From Agreia bicolorata (lineage in GTDB: Bacteria; Actinomycetota; Actinomycetes; Actinomycetales; Microbacteriaceae): a DNA stretch of 64,000 nt. Below the pieces are notes generated by a model, which saw only the letters and a list, made by a program, of their open reading frames with translations, was not told the DNA's origin and did no database searches. The DNA lies in assembly GCF_000938265.1 (NCBI RefSeq), contig NZ_JYFC01000006.1, forward strand, positions 186,001 through 250,000, written 5' to 3'. Of the stretch, positions 1-9,216 are shown piece by piece. The position numbers and the translations under genes are program-made. Within the stretch, counting starts at the first letter, position 1; every line of letters begins with the position of its first letter.

Positions 1-2043
1 GAGGGCCTCGTGCACGGGCCGGCGCATTCGAGCATTGGTCAGGAGGGTGGCGCGGTCGGATCGATCGTGGGCCTGCGCTCGAGCGACGGCGTGAACGGCT
101 CGCACCGGGGCCACCATCAGTTCCTCGCGAAGGCACTCACCCATGTCTCGGGCGGTGTGATCGATCCCGCGAACGCGGTCGACGCAGCCACTCAGGAGGT
201 CCTGCAGCGTACCCTCGCCGAGATCCTCGGTCTGGCCCAAGGCTATTGCCGCGGACGGGGAGGTTCGATGCACCTGCAGTGGTTCGAGGCAGGGGCGCTC
301 GGCACGAACGCCATCGTGGGCGGCGGTGCACCGCTGGCCGCGGGCAATGCCTGGGCTCAGAAGCACAGCGCGAGTTCGTCGCGACATGACGAGAGCAGCG
401 ATCTCACCATCAACTACTTCGGTGACGGCGCAGCGCAGATCGGCTCGGTGCTCGAGTCGCTCAACCTCGCCGCAGCCTGGAAGCTGCCGGTCGCCTATTT
501 CATCGAAAACAACCTGTACGCCGTGTCGACGCGCGCCGATGAGGTTACGGCTGACACTCGATTCTCGGTGCGCGGCCAGGGCTTCGGAGTGCCCTCCTGG
601 CGTGTTGATGGAATGGACCCCCTTGCCGTGCACCTCGCAACGGAGGAGGCCGCGGCTCTTATGCGCGCGGGCGGGGGGCCCACAGTGATCGAGGCCGAGG
701 TGTATCGGTTCTTTCATCAGAATGGGTCATTCCCTGGCAGCGCATTCGGCTACCGAACGAAGGACGAGGAGGCGGAATGGGGCGCCCGCGACCCGTTGCA
801 GCTCGTCGCCCGCAAGATGGTCGAGCGTGGTCTGATCGACGACGCGGGTGTGGCCGCGCTGCGGGAGGAGGCCCAGCGGGCGATGAAGGATGCCTCGGCC
901 GAGCTCGTTGAGGTCGATCCGGACCGCCCCGGCAAGCGACGCATCAAACCCGGCCTCTGGCCCTCGCCTGACTTCGTCAACGTGGGCGTGCGCGGCGACG
1001 CGTCCGAACTGGAGGGACTGCCCAGTGCGCCCGACGCCGACGTAGCGACCCGCCCGATCAAGTTTGTCGACGCCATCGCCCAGCTGATGGACAGGCGCAT
1101 GGAGCTCGACCCCCGCATCGTGGTGATGGGTGAAGACGTGCACCGCCTCAACGGGGGCACGAACGGAGCCACCAAGGGCCTGGTTCAGAAGTACGGCGAG
1201 GGGCGCGTGCTCGGCACGCCGATCAGCGAGAACGCGTTCATGGGTCTTGCCGGGGGGCTCGCGCTCGACGGCCGATACCGGCCCGTGGTCGAGTTCATGT
1301 ACCCCGACTTCATGTGGGTGGCCGCTGATCAGGTGTTCAACCAGGTGGGCAAGGCGCGACACATGTTCGGGGGCGACAACCCTGTGCCGCTGGTGCTGCG
1401 CACCAAAGTCGCGATCGGATCAGGCTACGGCTCGCAGCACCTGATGGACCCGGCCGGCATCTTCGCCACCAGCCCCGGGTGGCGCATAGTCGCCCCGTCG
1501 AACGCCGCCGACTACGTGGGTCTGATGAACGCGGCGCTCGCACTCGAGGATCCGGTGCTCGTTATCGAGCACGTCGACCTCTACGGCGTGGCCGATGAGG
1601 TTCCCGAAGGTGACCTCGATTACGTCATTCCGCCGGGCAGCGCTGCCGTGCGCCGCGAGGGGTCGGAGGTCACGGTGATCAGTTATCTCTCAATGGTCAA
1701 GCACGCGCTGGAAGCGATCGACCTGACCGGCGTCGATGGCGAGCTGATCGATCTGCGCTGGCTCGACCGGGCGTCAATCGACTGGGACACCATCGGTGCG
1801 AGCATTCAGAAGACCAACGCGGTGCTGATCGTGGAGCAGGGCGCGCAGGGAACCTCGTACGGGGCCTGGCTGGCCGATGAGATCCAGCGCCGATACTTCG
1901 ACTGGCTCGATCAGCCGGTCGCGCGGGTCACGGGCGAGGAGGCCTCGCCGAGCATATCGAAGGTGCTCGAGCGGGCGGCGATTGCCCGCACAGAAGAAGT
2001 TGTCGCCGGCCTCGAGGCCGTGCGCGCTGGATTCGGAGGCTGA
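1..2043 (+). CDS. 2-oxoacid dehydrogenase E1, fused alpha and beta subunits (5' truncated)
   Basis: This is a thiamine-diphosphate E1 component that decarboxylates a 2-oxoacid and passes the acyl group to the lipoyl domain of the adjacent E2. The reading frame is open from the first base, and the GTG at 10 lies inside a conserved E1 motif (HGPAHSSIGQEGG), so the true start is upstream of the window. The alpha half has the TPP-binding GDG at about residues 138-140 of the GTG-numbered frame, followed by ENN. From about residue 346 a transketolase-like beta half follows (VDAIAQLMD, GEDV, PISENAF, EFMYPDF). Alpha and beta are normally separate chains, so this is a natural fusion. The stop lies 3 bases before E2. 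The exact substrate (pyruvate, acetoin or branched-chain acids) cannot be read from the sequence. Confidence 0.9.
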   Translation, partial: EGLVHGPAHSSIGQEGGAVGSIVGLRSSDGVNGSHRGHHQFLAKALTHVSGGVIDPANAVDAATQEVLQRTLAEILGLAQGYCRGRGGSMHLQWFEAGALGTNAIVGGGAPLAAGNAWAQKHSASSSRHDESSDLTINYFGDGAAQIGSVLESLNLAAAWKLPVAYFIENNLYAVSTRADEVTADTRFSVRGQGFGVPSWRVDGMDPLAVHLATEEAAALMRAGGGPTVIEAEVYRFFHQNGSFPGSAFGYRTKDEEAEWGARDPLQLVARKMVERGLIDDAGVAALREEAQRAMKDASAELVEVDPDRPGKRRIKPGLWPSPDFVNVGVRGDASELEGLPSAPDADVATRPIKFVDAIAQLMDRRMELDPRIVVMGEDVHRLNGGTNGATKGLVQKYGEGRVLGTPISENAFMGLAGGLALDGRYRPVVEFMYPDFMWVAADQVFNQVGKARHMFGGDNPVPLVLRTKVAIGSGYGSQHLMDPAGIFATSPGWRIVAPSNAADYVGLMNAALALEDPVLVIEHVDLYGVADEVPEGDLDYVIPPGSAAVRREGSEVTVISYLSMVKHALEAIDLTGVDGELIDLRWLDRASIDWDTIGASIQKTNAVLIVEQGAQGTSYGAWLADEIQRRYFDWLDQPVARVTGEEASPSISKVLERAAIARTEEVVAGLEAVRAGFGG

Positions 2044-2046
2044 GCC

Positions 2047-3327
2047 ATGGCTGAGATCATCCGAATGCCTGAGGTGCTCGCGGGCACGGCTGAGGCGGCC
2101 GTCCAGACGTGGAATGTAGGGATGGGCGACGTTCTTGCGCAGGGAGCGAAGCTCGCCGAGATCGAGACCGAGAAGGCGGTCGTGGAGTACATTGCCGAGA
2201 CCTCGGGCACGGTGGGGCGCCTCCTCGTGGCCGAGGGGCAGAACGTGGCGGTCGGCGAACCGATCGTGGTGCTGGTCGCGGAAGGCGAGGGGGATGCCGA
2301 GATCGACGCGGCCCTTGCTGCGGCTGGGGTGACGGTTTCGCCGGCGCCGGGTGCCGCCGCGACCGCTTCGCCGACTGCGCCAGAAGTGCCGGTGCCAGCG
2401 CCCGTCTCGGTGGTGGCCCCTGTCCGGCGATTCGTCAGCCCGCTTGTTCGCCGGCTAGCTCAAGAGAGCGACGTCGATCTCGGCTCGCTCACCGGCTCAG
2501 GCCCCCACGGCCGCATCGTGCGCCGCGACCTCGAGAAGTACCTCGAACTGCGCGCCGCCGAACTGTCGCGTTCCGCTCAGGAGGCGGCGATGCCGTCCCC
2601 CGCAGCACCACTCGACCCAGTGGTGTCCGCCTCCGGCGACAACGTCGGGTATGTCGACGTGCCGCTCGATCGCATGCGCAAGGCGATCGCGAACCGCCTC
2701 ACGCTGAGTAAATCGACGGTGCCGCACTTCTACCTCACCGCCGACTGCCGCGTCGACGAGCTACTCGCCCTGCGAGCCCGCGTCAATGAGACGGCTGTGC
2801 GTCGGGTATCGGTGAACGATTTTGTGCTGAAGGCCGCCGCCGCCGCCCTCGTCGAGGTGCCGGAAGCGAACTCGATCTGGAACACCGACTCAATTCGCCG
2901 CTTCGACCGCGTCGACATCGCCGTGGCCGTCGCCGTCGACGGCGGACTGACGACTCCGGTGCTGCGGGATGTCGCGCGCACCCCGCTCAGCGAAGTGAGC
3001 GCCTCGGTCGCCGACCTCGCCGAGCGCGCCCGGGCTGGAAAGCTACGTCAGCACGAGCTTGAGGGCGGCAGCTTTGCGGTGTCGAATCTGGGCATGTACG
3101 GAACGGCGTCGTTCAGCGCGATTCTCAACCCGCCGCAGGCTGGCATCCTCGCCGTGGGCGCGGCACAAAAGCGGCCGGTGGTCGATGCAGAGGACGTGCT
3201 CTCTGTGGCGACCGTGATGACCGTGACGCTCTCCGCCGATCACCGGGTGCTCGATGGCGCCGTGGCCGCGCAGTGGCTCGCGGCCTTCCAGCGCCGTATC
3301 GAGAACCCCCTCTCGATCCTGATATGA
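2047..3327 (+). CDS. Dihydrolipoamide acyltransferase E2 of the 2-oxoacid dehydrogenase complex
   Basis: This is the core acyltransferase of the complex. It accepts the acyl group from E1 on a lipoylated lysine and transfers it to CoA. An N-terminal lipoyl domain carries the lipoylation site in ETEKA (Lys43). A Pro/Ala linker leads to a peripheral-subunit binding domain at about residues 127-166 (FVSPLVRRLAQ, GSGPHGRI). The C-terminal catalytic domain ends with the active-site motif DHRVLDG (His about 399). At 426 aa with a single lipoyl domain it has normal length for the family. It follows E1 by 3 bases, and its TGA touches an ATG at 3324, so the genes are cotranscribed. No E3 (lipoamide dehydrogenase) gene is present in the window. 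Confidence 0.93.
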   Translation: MAEIIRMPEVLAGTAEAAVQTWNVGMGDVLAQGAKLAEIETEKAVVEYIAETSGTVGRLLVAEGQNVAVGEPIVVLVAEGEGDAEIDAALAAAGVTVSPAPGAAATASPTAPEVPVPAPVSVVAPVRRFVSPLVRRLAQESDVDLGSLTGSGPHGRIVRRDLEKYLELRAAELSRSAQEAAMPSPAAPLDPVVSASGDNVGYVDVPLDRMRKAIANRLTLSKSTVPHFYLTADCRVDELLALRARVNETAVRRVSVNDFVLKAAAAALVEVPEANSIWNTDSIRRFDRVDIAVAVAVDGGLTTPVLRDVARTPLSEVSASVADLAERARAGKLRQHELEGGSFAVSNLGMYGTASFSAILNPPQAGILAVGAAQKRPVVDAEDVLSVATVMTVTLSADHRVLDGAVAAQWLAAFQRRIENPLSILI

Positions 3328-3356
3328 GCAGTATCCCCGAGCGAAAGAAGACACAC

Positions 3357-4736
3357 ATGGCCACCATCACCAGCATCGACCCCACCACCGAAGAGGTGCT
3401 CGCGCGCTTCGAGGAAGACGACGAGAAGCTCGTTGAGCAGAGGATTGCCGCTGCTCGCGCCGCCGTCGGAGTCCTGCGCGAAGCGGGCTTCGCCAAACGT
3501 GCCGAATGGATGCGCGCCGCCGCAGAGCTGCTCGACGCCGATGCAGACGTGCTGGCCGAACTTATCACCGCCGAGATGGGTAAGCCCCATGCCCAGGCTC
3601 GCGCCGAGGTGCACAAGTCGGCGAATGCGATGCGTTACTACGCCGAACACGCCGAGGAATTCCTTACCGGCCGCAGCCTCGACGACCCCTCGGTCGTGGG
3701 AGCGAGCCGCGCGGGCGCCCGCTACGACCCGCTCGGCGTGGTGCTCGCAGTGATGCCGTGGAATTACCCCATTTGGCAGGTTATCCGCTTCGCCGCCCCG
3801 GCTCTTATGGCCGGAAACACTGGTCTGCTCAAGCACGCCTCGAACGTGCCGCAGGCGGCCCTCTATCTCAGCACCCTGTTCGAACGCGGTGGCTTCCCCG
3901 AGGGTGCGTTCGCAACACTCCTCATCTCCTCGTCGCGCGTGGCCGATGTGATCCGCGACCCGCGCGTCGCCGCCGTCACCCTGACCGGATCCGAGGGCGC
4001 GGGCCGCTCGGTCGGCGAGGCCGCTGGCAGTGTGCTGAAGAAGGCCGTGCTCGAGCTGGGCGGCTCCGACCCGTTCGTGGTGATGCCCTCCGCAGACATC
4101 GCGGCCGCCGCCGAGACCGCGGTGCGGGCTCGCACGAGCAACAACGGACAGGCCTGCATCAACGCCAAGCGCTTCATCGTTCACAACGATGTCTACCAGG
4201 AATTCACCGACGCCTTCGTGGCGCGTATGGCAGCCCTCGTCGTGGGAAATCCGATGGATCCCGCGACGGAGATCGGCCCCCTCGCCACCGCCTCAGGCCG
4301 ATCCGACGTGGAGGAGCTCGTTGACGACGCCCGGGCGAAAGGCGCCGATGTTCTCACCGGCGGCATTCGCCCCGCGGGCCCCGGCTTTTTCTATCCGCCT
4401 ACGGTGATCGCCAACATCGACCGTGACATGCGTCTGTTCGAGGAGGAGGCGTTCGGCCCCGTGGCATCCGTCTATCGCGTGTCATCGCTCGAGGAGGCTT
4501 TTGAGGTCGCGAACGCGCTCGACTTCGGACTCGGCTCCGCTTTCTGGAGCACCGACCCGGCCGAGATCACTGCGGCCATCACCGGCATCGAGTCGGGCGC
4601 CGTTTTCATCAACGGCATGACTCTCTCCTATCCCGAGCTTCCCTTCGGAGGCATCAAGCGCTCCGGCCACGGCCGGGAACTCTCCATCGAAGGAATTCGC
4701 GAATTCTGCAACCTCAAAACCGTGTGGGTCGCCTAG
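3357..4736 (+). CDS. NAD(P)-dependent aldehyde dehydrogenase, succinate-semialdehyde dehydrogenase-like
   Basis: This cytosolic enzyme oxidises an aldehyde to the carboxylic acid. The 459-aa length and the MPWNYPIWQ and KHASNVPQ segments fit the short succinate-semialdehyde dehydrogenase branch of the superfamily. The general-base glutamate is in ELGGSDP (about residue 233) and the catalytic cysteine in NNGQACINAKR (about residue 267). I chose the ATG at 3357 because a purine-rich stretch (gcgaaagaag) precedes it. An in-frame ATG at 3324 overlaps the E2 stop but lacks a ribosome-binding site. The gene sits 29 bases behind E2 in the same operon, which suggests that both act in one catabolic route. 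The actual aldehyde is unknown. Confidence 0.88.
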   Translation: MATITSIDPTTEEVLARFEEDDEKLVEQRIAAARAAVGVLREAGFAKRAEWMRAAAELLDADADVLAELITAEMGKPHAQARAEVHKSANAMRYYAEHAEEFLTGRSLDDPSVVGASRAGARYDPLGVVLAVMPWNYPIWQVIRFAAPALMAGNTGLLKHASNVPQAALYLSTLFERGGFPEGAFATLLISSSRVADVIRDPRVAAVTLTGSEGAGRSVGEAAGSVLKKAVLELGGSDPFVVMPSADIAAAAETAVRARTSNNGQACINAKRFIVHNDVYQEFTDAFVARMAALVVGNPMDPATEIGPLATASGRSDVEELVDDARAKGADVLTGGIRPAGPGFFYPPTVIANIDRDMRLFEEEAFGPVASVYRVSSLEEAFEVANALDFGLGSAFWSTDPAEITAAITGIESGAVFINGMTLSYPELPFGGIKRSGHGRELSIEGIREFCNLKTVWVA

Positions 4737-4748
4737 TCATCCGTTAGT

Positions 4749-4862
4749 TCACGCCGCCGGCAGCCTCAGGAGATCGTGAGCCGCGATGGTCACGGTGTCG
4801 CCACCGAACCACACGGGCGCGTTGTTGCCGATCATCCGCTCAGGGTATGCGTCGTTCAGGCC
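4749..4862 (-). pseudogene. Possible C-terminal remnant of a lost gene
   Basis: The reverse strand between the aldehyde dehydrogenase and the LuxR gene holds an open frame that ends in a TGA at 4751-4749 and reads like ordinary protein (YPERMIGNNAPVWFGGD, then TVTIAAHDLLRLPAA). It continues into the 3' end of the downstream-numbered LuxR gene in a different frame and has no plausible start. I read it as the tail of a gene whose body was replaced when the regulator pair was inserted. The family is not recognised. It may also be a chance frame in GC-rich DNA. Confidence 0.3.
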
Positions 4863-6406
4863 GTGGCACTGTCGAGGCCAAGTCTGTGGGCGAGGTCGGA
4901 TGCTTCTGTGCGGTCGTTCACACCGAGCTTGCGATAGAGGTTGCGAACGGTCGACTTGAGGGTGTTGGCGGTGATGAACAACGTCTCAGCGATCTTGTTG
5001 TTCGACAGCCCTGAGGCGAGCAGTGCCAGCACCTGCCGTTCACGCCGTGACAGCGAAGGAATTGCGGCACGCGGATCGTCACTGCTGTTGTGCAAGAACT
5101 GAAGTACGGCGGAATCCACGGGGAGCCCGCTCGCTTCGCTCAGCTCACGAAGGGTCTGGGTGTCGATGGTGGCGTAGAGCATCGATAGTCCTTCGCGCTC
5201 AATCAGATCGTGAGCGCGCCGAAACGCATCGAGGGCCGGCTCTCGGCGATCGAGTCGCAGCTCGCTTGCCGCGGCGACGAGCAGCACCGCGCCCTGAAGG
5301 CGAGGAGGCATATCGTCGCTCGGCAGCCGCGAGACGGTGGCATGGGCCTCGGAGAATCTGCCCTGTCGGTATGCATTCTCCGCGGCGATTGCCGCCGGGA
5401 TCCGGTCGTCGGGGCCGCCCGGGCCCCTCAGCGTTCCGCGCCTCGCTCGCAGTGTCCAGCGGGCCAGAGCGACCAGCCTTCTGTGCGCGCCCGGTTCGAC
5501 GGCCCGTGAGACGTGTCGTCGTGTCTCGCGTGTTACGAGGGTCTCCGTGATGATGATGTCCTCGGGCGATGTGCTCAGCAGGGAGTGCAGCCACAACGAC
5601 GCGGCCCAGTACTCGCCGGCGACGAACTGGTCGGCCTGAGTGAGCTGCTGCCGAGCTCGCTCGGTGTCGAGCCCGTCAAGAGCGATCAAGGCCTCGGCCA
5701 GGAGCAGCGGAACGTCGTAGCGGTCGACCGCGACGTCGAATCCGGTCGCATGGTCGAGCCATTTTCGTGCGGTGTGGATGCGCCCCTGCTCGGCGTGCAT
5801 CCACGCGAGCGAGGCGGCTGCCCGACGTGAGACTCGGGGTTGCCCGGTCGCCACCGCGGCTGCCCAGGTCTGCTCGTATTCGAGGGCAGCGAGAGGGCTG
5901 TCGCCTACATCGAGGGCCTGGGCCCAGTGGATGGTGAGATGAGGCAGGGCTACGCGCAGATCGGCGATGTCGTCTGCGTCGGCAGCGTCGAGAACGCGAC
6001 GAGCCTCGGTGGCGTTGGCCACGGCATCCGCGATTCTGCCGGCCGAGCGATGCGCGGCCACCCTGCTTGTGACGCCGAAGAGCGTGTCACGCAGGGTCAG
6101 ATGGGGAGAGGGCGTGTCTGCTGCAGGGTTGAATCGACGACGAAATGCGTGTGGTGCGGCTCCGGACGCGATGTAGCGAAGATAGTCGACTTCGATGAGC
6201 AAGGAGGGTGTCTCGATGAACGCTTCGGAGGGCAGGGTGGTGAAGGCGTCGAGAAGAATCTGCGGCTCGGTCAGAACGAATCGATCCCAATGGTCTTCGA
6301 TGACGCGCGCCGCTGCACGCCAGCCGTGCGAGTCGAGCTCTGCGCGAAAACGCACAAGAAAAGCGGCTGCGGTCTCACTGAGGGGCTGGGCCCTGCCTAT
6401 CGTCAT
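4856..6406 (-). CDS. Large LuxR-type transcriptional regulator (copy 1)
   Basis: This is a predicted DNA-binding regulator of about 516 aa. The C-terminal 65 residues form a LuxR/GerE helix-turn-helix (SRRERQVLALLASGLSN, then TANTLKSTVRNLYRKLGV). The remaining 440 residues are helical and TPR-like, with no recognisable ATPase or receiver domain, so it is a short relative of the MalT/LAL class. I chose the ATG at 6406 because GGGGA lies 9 bases upstream; an ATG at 6415 is also in frame but sits directly on that G-run. The next gene (6570-8093) encodes a clear paralogue with the same domain order. The ligand and targets are unknown. Confidence 0.85.
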   Translation of the reverse strand: MTIGRAQPLSETAAAFLVRFRAELDSHGWRAAARVIEDHWDRFVLTEPQILLDAFTTLPSEAFIETPSLLIEVDYLRYIASGAAPHAFRRRFNPAADTPSPHLTLRDTLFGVTSRVAAHRSAGRIADAVANATEARRVLDAADADDIADLRVALPHLTIHWAQALDVGDSPLAALEYEQTWAAAVATGQPRVSRRAAASLAWMHAEQGRIHTARKWLDHATGFDVAVDRYDVPLLLAEALIALDGLDTERARQQLTQADQFVAGEYWAASLWLHSLLSTSPEDIIITETLVTRETRRHVSRAVEPGAHRRLVALARWTLRARRGTLRGPGGPDDRIPAAIAAENAYRQGRFSEAHATVSRLPSDDMPPRLQGAVLLVAAASELRLDRREPALDAFRRAHDLIEREGLSMLYATIDTQTLRELSEASGLPVDSAVLQFLHNSSDDPRAAIPSLSRRERQVLALLASGLSNNKIAETLFITANTLKSTVRNLYRKLGVNDRTEASDLAHRLGLDSATA

Positions 6407-6569
6407 CGTCAACATTCCCCGGTCGAGTCACGAACTGTGCGGGTGGCGACGACGGTCGGAGCCCCCCGTGAAATGGCGAGGAGGATCGGGCGTTGGGGCC
6501 CGAAGCACTCACCACTTGGAGAGACACGCGACCTGGGTATTTATTACGCGGATTTCTTGACTCGGTGAC

Positions 6570-8093
6570 TCATTCGTCGCCGCGGTCGATTCCCATCAGC
6601 CGCGCGAGTTCAGAGGCGCTCTGCCGATCGTGAACTTCGAGCTTGCGGTAGACGTTCCGAAGGGTCGATTTGAGGGTGTTCGAGGTCACGAAAAGATGCT
6701 CGGCGATCTCGGCGTTCGAGAGTTCCGTGGAGAGAAGCCCGAGCACCTGACGTTCTCGCCGGCTGAGAGAAGGGATGCGCTGACGCGGCGTATTGAGCGG
6801 GTAGATGAAGTCCCTGACGACCGGCCGCAGTTCGCGCGAGCTCAGGCGCGCGAGTTCGTGAAGGTCTGAGCTGTCGATGAGTGAGAAGGTGAGGAGCAGA
6901 CTCTCGTGCTCAGCCAGCGCCTGCGCCTGGCGAAACGCGTCGACTCCGGAGTTGATTCGGCCGAGGCGAAAGCGGCTCGCGGCAGTGACAAGCAGCGCCC
7001 CGGCCCTGATCCGGGGCGCGGTGGTCTCTGCCAGAACCGGCGCGCACCGGCGCAGCGCATCGGAGAACGAACCCTGACGGTAGGCCGTCTCCGCGGCGAT
7101 CAGATCGCGAGCCGCATTGTGTTCGAGGGCCGCCGCCTCGGCGCCGTGTGTCGTCGGCGGCATGTTCAGTGCCCACCGGGTGAGCTCGAGGTACCGCGCG
7201 TTGGCGCCGCTGTTCGTGAGCTCGTCTGGATGGCTGAGAACCTCGCCGACCAGGTCGAGCTCGACGTGGGCGAGGTCTTCGGCCGAGTCGCACAGCAGCG
7301 ACCTGACCCAGAGGGTAGCGGCCCAGTACTCGTCGACAGGCAGGTGCAGGGCGGACGCCACCTGTGCTCGAGCCTCATCGCGCTGAAGCGAATCGATCGC
7401 CAGCAGGGCGGCGGCGAGATGCATGGGTACGTCGTATCTGTCTGCCGATACGTCGATAGCCCTGCCTCGATCGAGCCAGCTGCGCGCCTCGTGCGTGTGG
7501 CCCTGCTCGGCGTACATCCAAGCGAGGGAGGACGCCGCGCGGCGCGCCAGCTCCGACTGGTCGAAGAGAAGAGCGGTTTCATATGTGTCTTCGTAGAGTT
7601 CGATGGCGGCGGGATGGTCTCCGGCATCCATCGCCCTCGACCACTGGATCGTGAGATGGGGCAATGTCGATTTCAGTCGGGCGAGATCGTTGCTCTCTGC
7701 GGAGCGCAGCGCGCGATGCGCTTCGACTGCAACAGCGACCGCCCCGGGCAGCCGTCCCGCGGCGCGCGATGACACGATGCGTCTGGTCGCGGCGATCAGG
7801 TACTCCATCAGGCCGGGGTCGCTGCGTGGCGGCGCCGTTCCTACGACCGCGCGCCGGAGCTGGTCGACCCCGATGAGCCAGGTGGGATTCTCTATCAACG
7901 CCTCTGACGGCAACATCTTTATGGCATCGAGCAAGACCTCGGGCTCGGTGAGGGCGAACTCGTGCCAGTGCTTTTCGATCAGTGGCTGGGCCTCGCGCCA
8001 TCCGCGTGTGTGGAAGGTGGACGCGTACAGACTCGTGAAGCGAGTGGCGCGCTCGGAGTCTCCTCCTCCGACTGATCCGACGATCGGAGTCAT
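6570..8093 (-). CDS. Large LuxR-type transcriptional regulator (copy 2, tandem paralogue)
   Basis: This 507-aa protein is laid out like its neighbour. The N-terminal block matches copy 1 (HW-x-x-F-x-LTEPE-x-LLDA, LPSEALIENP) and the C-terminal helix-turn-helix reads SRRERQVLGLLSTELSN followed by TSNTLKSTLRNVYRKLEV. The two genes are tandem duplicates that have diverged throughout. The ATG at 8093 is preceded by GGAAGG at 5 bases; the GTG at 8099 is an alternative. The 160-base gap to copy 1 holds no other gene, and each copy may have its own promoter. No cognate sensor is adjacent. Confidence 0.85.
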   Translation of the reverse strand: MTPIVGSVGGGDSERATRFTSLYASTFHTRGWREAQPLIEKHWHEFALTEPEVLLDAIKMLPSEALIENPTWLIGVDQLRRAVVGTAPPRSDPGLMEYLIAATRRIVSSRAAGRLPGAVAVAVEAHRALRSAESNDLARLKSTLPHLTIQWSRAMDAGDHPAAIELYEDTYETALLFDQSELARRAASSLAWMYAEQGHTHEARSWLDRGRAIDVSADRYDVPMHLAAALLAIDSLQRDEARAQVASALHLPVDEYWAATLWVRSLLCDSAEDLAHVELDLVGEVLSHPDELTNSGANARYLELTRWALNMPPTTHGAEAAALEHNAARDLIAAETAYRQGSFSDALRRCAPVLAETTAPRIRAGALLVTAASRFRLGRINSGVDAFRQAQALAEHESLLLTFSLIDSSDLHELARLSSRELRPVVRDFIYPLNTPRQRIPSLSRRERQVLGLLSTELSNAEIAEHLFVTSNTLKSTLRNVYRKLEVHDRQSASELARLMGIDRGDE

Positions 8094-8239
8094 CTTCACC
8101 TTCCAGCGTGAATGTATGTCACCTGATATGCACTTTCCACCAGATGTTGGCTATACGCGGCACTGACGCTTAAAGTGTGTCGATCCTAACCGGCCTTGCC
8201 GCTCGACGAATGGTTGGGGCGCTGTGTCAGGCTGGGCAC

Positions 8240-9064
8240 ATGACGATCGCTGCCAACAATGACCTGCTCGACATCGCCCGCCGGATCGGCCTCGAAGCGG
8301 GCGCGCTCGCGGCTCGTCGTCGCGCCGAGGGCGTCGAGGTCGCGGCCACGAAATCCTCGATCGTCGATGTGGTCACCCTCGCCGACCGTGAGGTCGAAAG
8401 CTACATACGCAGCGCGATCTCTGACGTGCGGCCGGCCGACGGATTCCTCGGCGAAGAGTCCACGGGATCGACCGGCGACTCTGGGCTCACCTGGATCGTC
8501 GATCCCATCGATGGCACGGTCAACTACCTCTACGGCATCCCGCAGTACGCCGTGAGCATCGCCGTCGTCGAGGGCGGCGCCGATCCCCGAGAGTGGAACA
8601 CGCTCGCGGGCTGCGTGGTGAACCCGGCGACGGGCGAGGTCTTCACAGCGGCGCAGGGTGGCGGCGCCTATCTGGGTATCCAGCAGCTTCAGGTCAACTC
8701 CGACGTCTCGCTCGAGCAGACGCTTCTCAGCACGGGTTTCTCGTACAGTTCCGAGACGCGCGTGCGCCAAGCGCAGGTGCTGGCCGGCATCCTCGGCCGC
8801 GTCCGCGACATCCGCAGGGCAGGATCCGCGGCTCTCGACCTCTGCTGGGTCGCCGCGGGGCGTCTCGACGCTTACGCCGAGCGAGGCCTGAACCCCTGGG
8901 ATCACGCTGCCGGGGCGCTCGTCGTTCGAGAGGCGGGCGGCCGGGTCAGCGGCTTCGACGGCGACGCCGAGAGCGTCCGATTCCTGCTGGCGGCCGACGA
9001 ATCGCTGGCCGTCGAGCTCGAGCCGATCCTGCGCGATCTCTACGCATCCGCTGGTCTTATCTAG
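8240..9064 (+). CDS. Inositol monophosphatase family phosphatase
   Basis: This is a Mg2+-dependent phosphomonoesterase of the IMPase/SuhB superfamily, 274 aa. All three metal-site signatures are present: GEES (Glu72-Glu73), DPIDGT (Asp88, Asp91, Thr93) and WDHAAGALVVREAGG (Asp about 221). I chose the ATG at 8240 by homology of the following residues to the family start. CAGGCT lies exactly 6 bases upstream, a weak leaderless-type -10 element. The substrate could be inositol phosphate, histidinol phosphate or a sugar phosphate. It is a single gene, divergent from the LuxR pair. Confidence 0.88.
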   Translation: MTIAANNDLLDIARRIGLEAGALAARRRAEGVEVAATKSSIVDVVTLADREVESYIRSAISDVRPADGFLGEESTGSTGDSGLTWIVDPIDGTVNYLYGIPQYAVSIAVVEGGADPREWNTLAGCVVNPATGEVFTAAQGGGAYLGIQQLQVNSDVSLEQTLLSTGFSYSSETRVRQAQVLAGILGRVRDIRRAGSAALDLCWVAAGRLDAYAERGLNPWDHAAGALVVREAGGRVSGFDGDAESVRFLLAADESLAVELEPILRDLYASAGLI

Positions 9065-9216
9065 AGGGCGCGCATGATCGGCGGTTGCCGAATCGGTTCG
9101 CTTTGCGGAAATTTTCAGACTCGGCGGTTAGCCTCGACAGTCGCGTCTTCGACTTGCCTGAGTTTCACGAGACGCGCTTCGATCTACACCCGAACTGATA
9201 TTGGAACTTCTGCGCT

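Noticed and set aside
9065-9216. A ydaO-type (c-di-AMP) riboswitch before the M23 peptidase, as known for some cell-wall hydrolase genes
   Set aside because: The leader is at most about 80-150 bases and shows none of the expected long paired elements.
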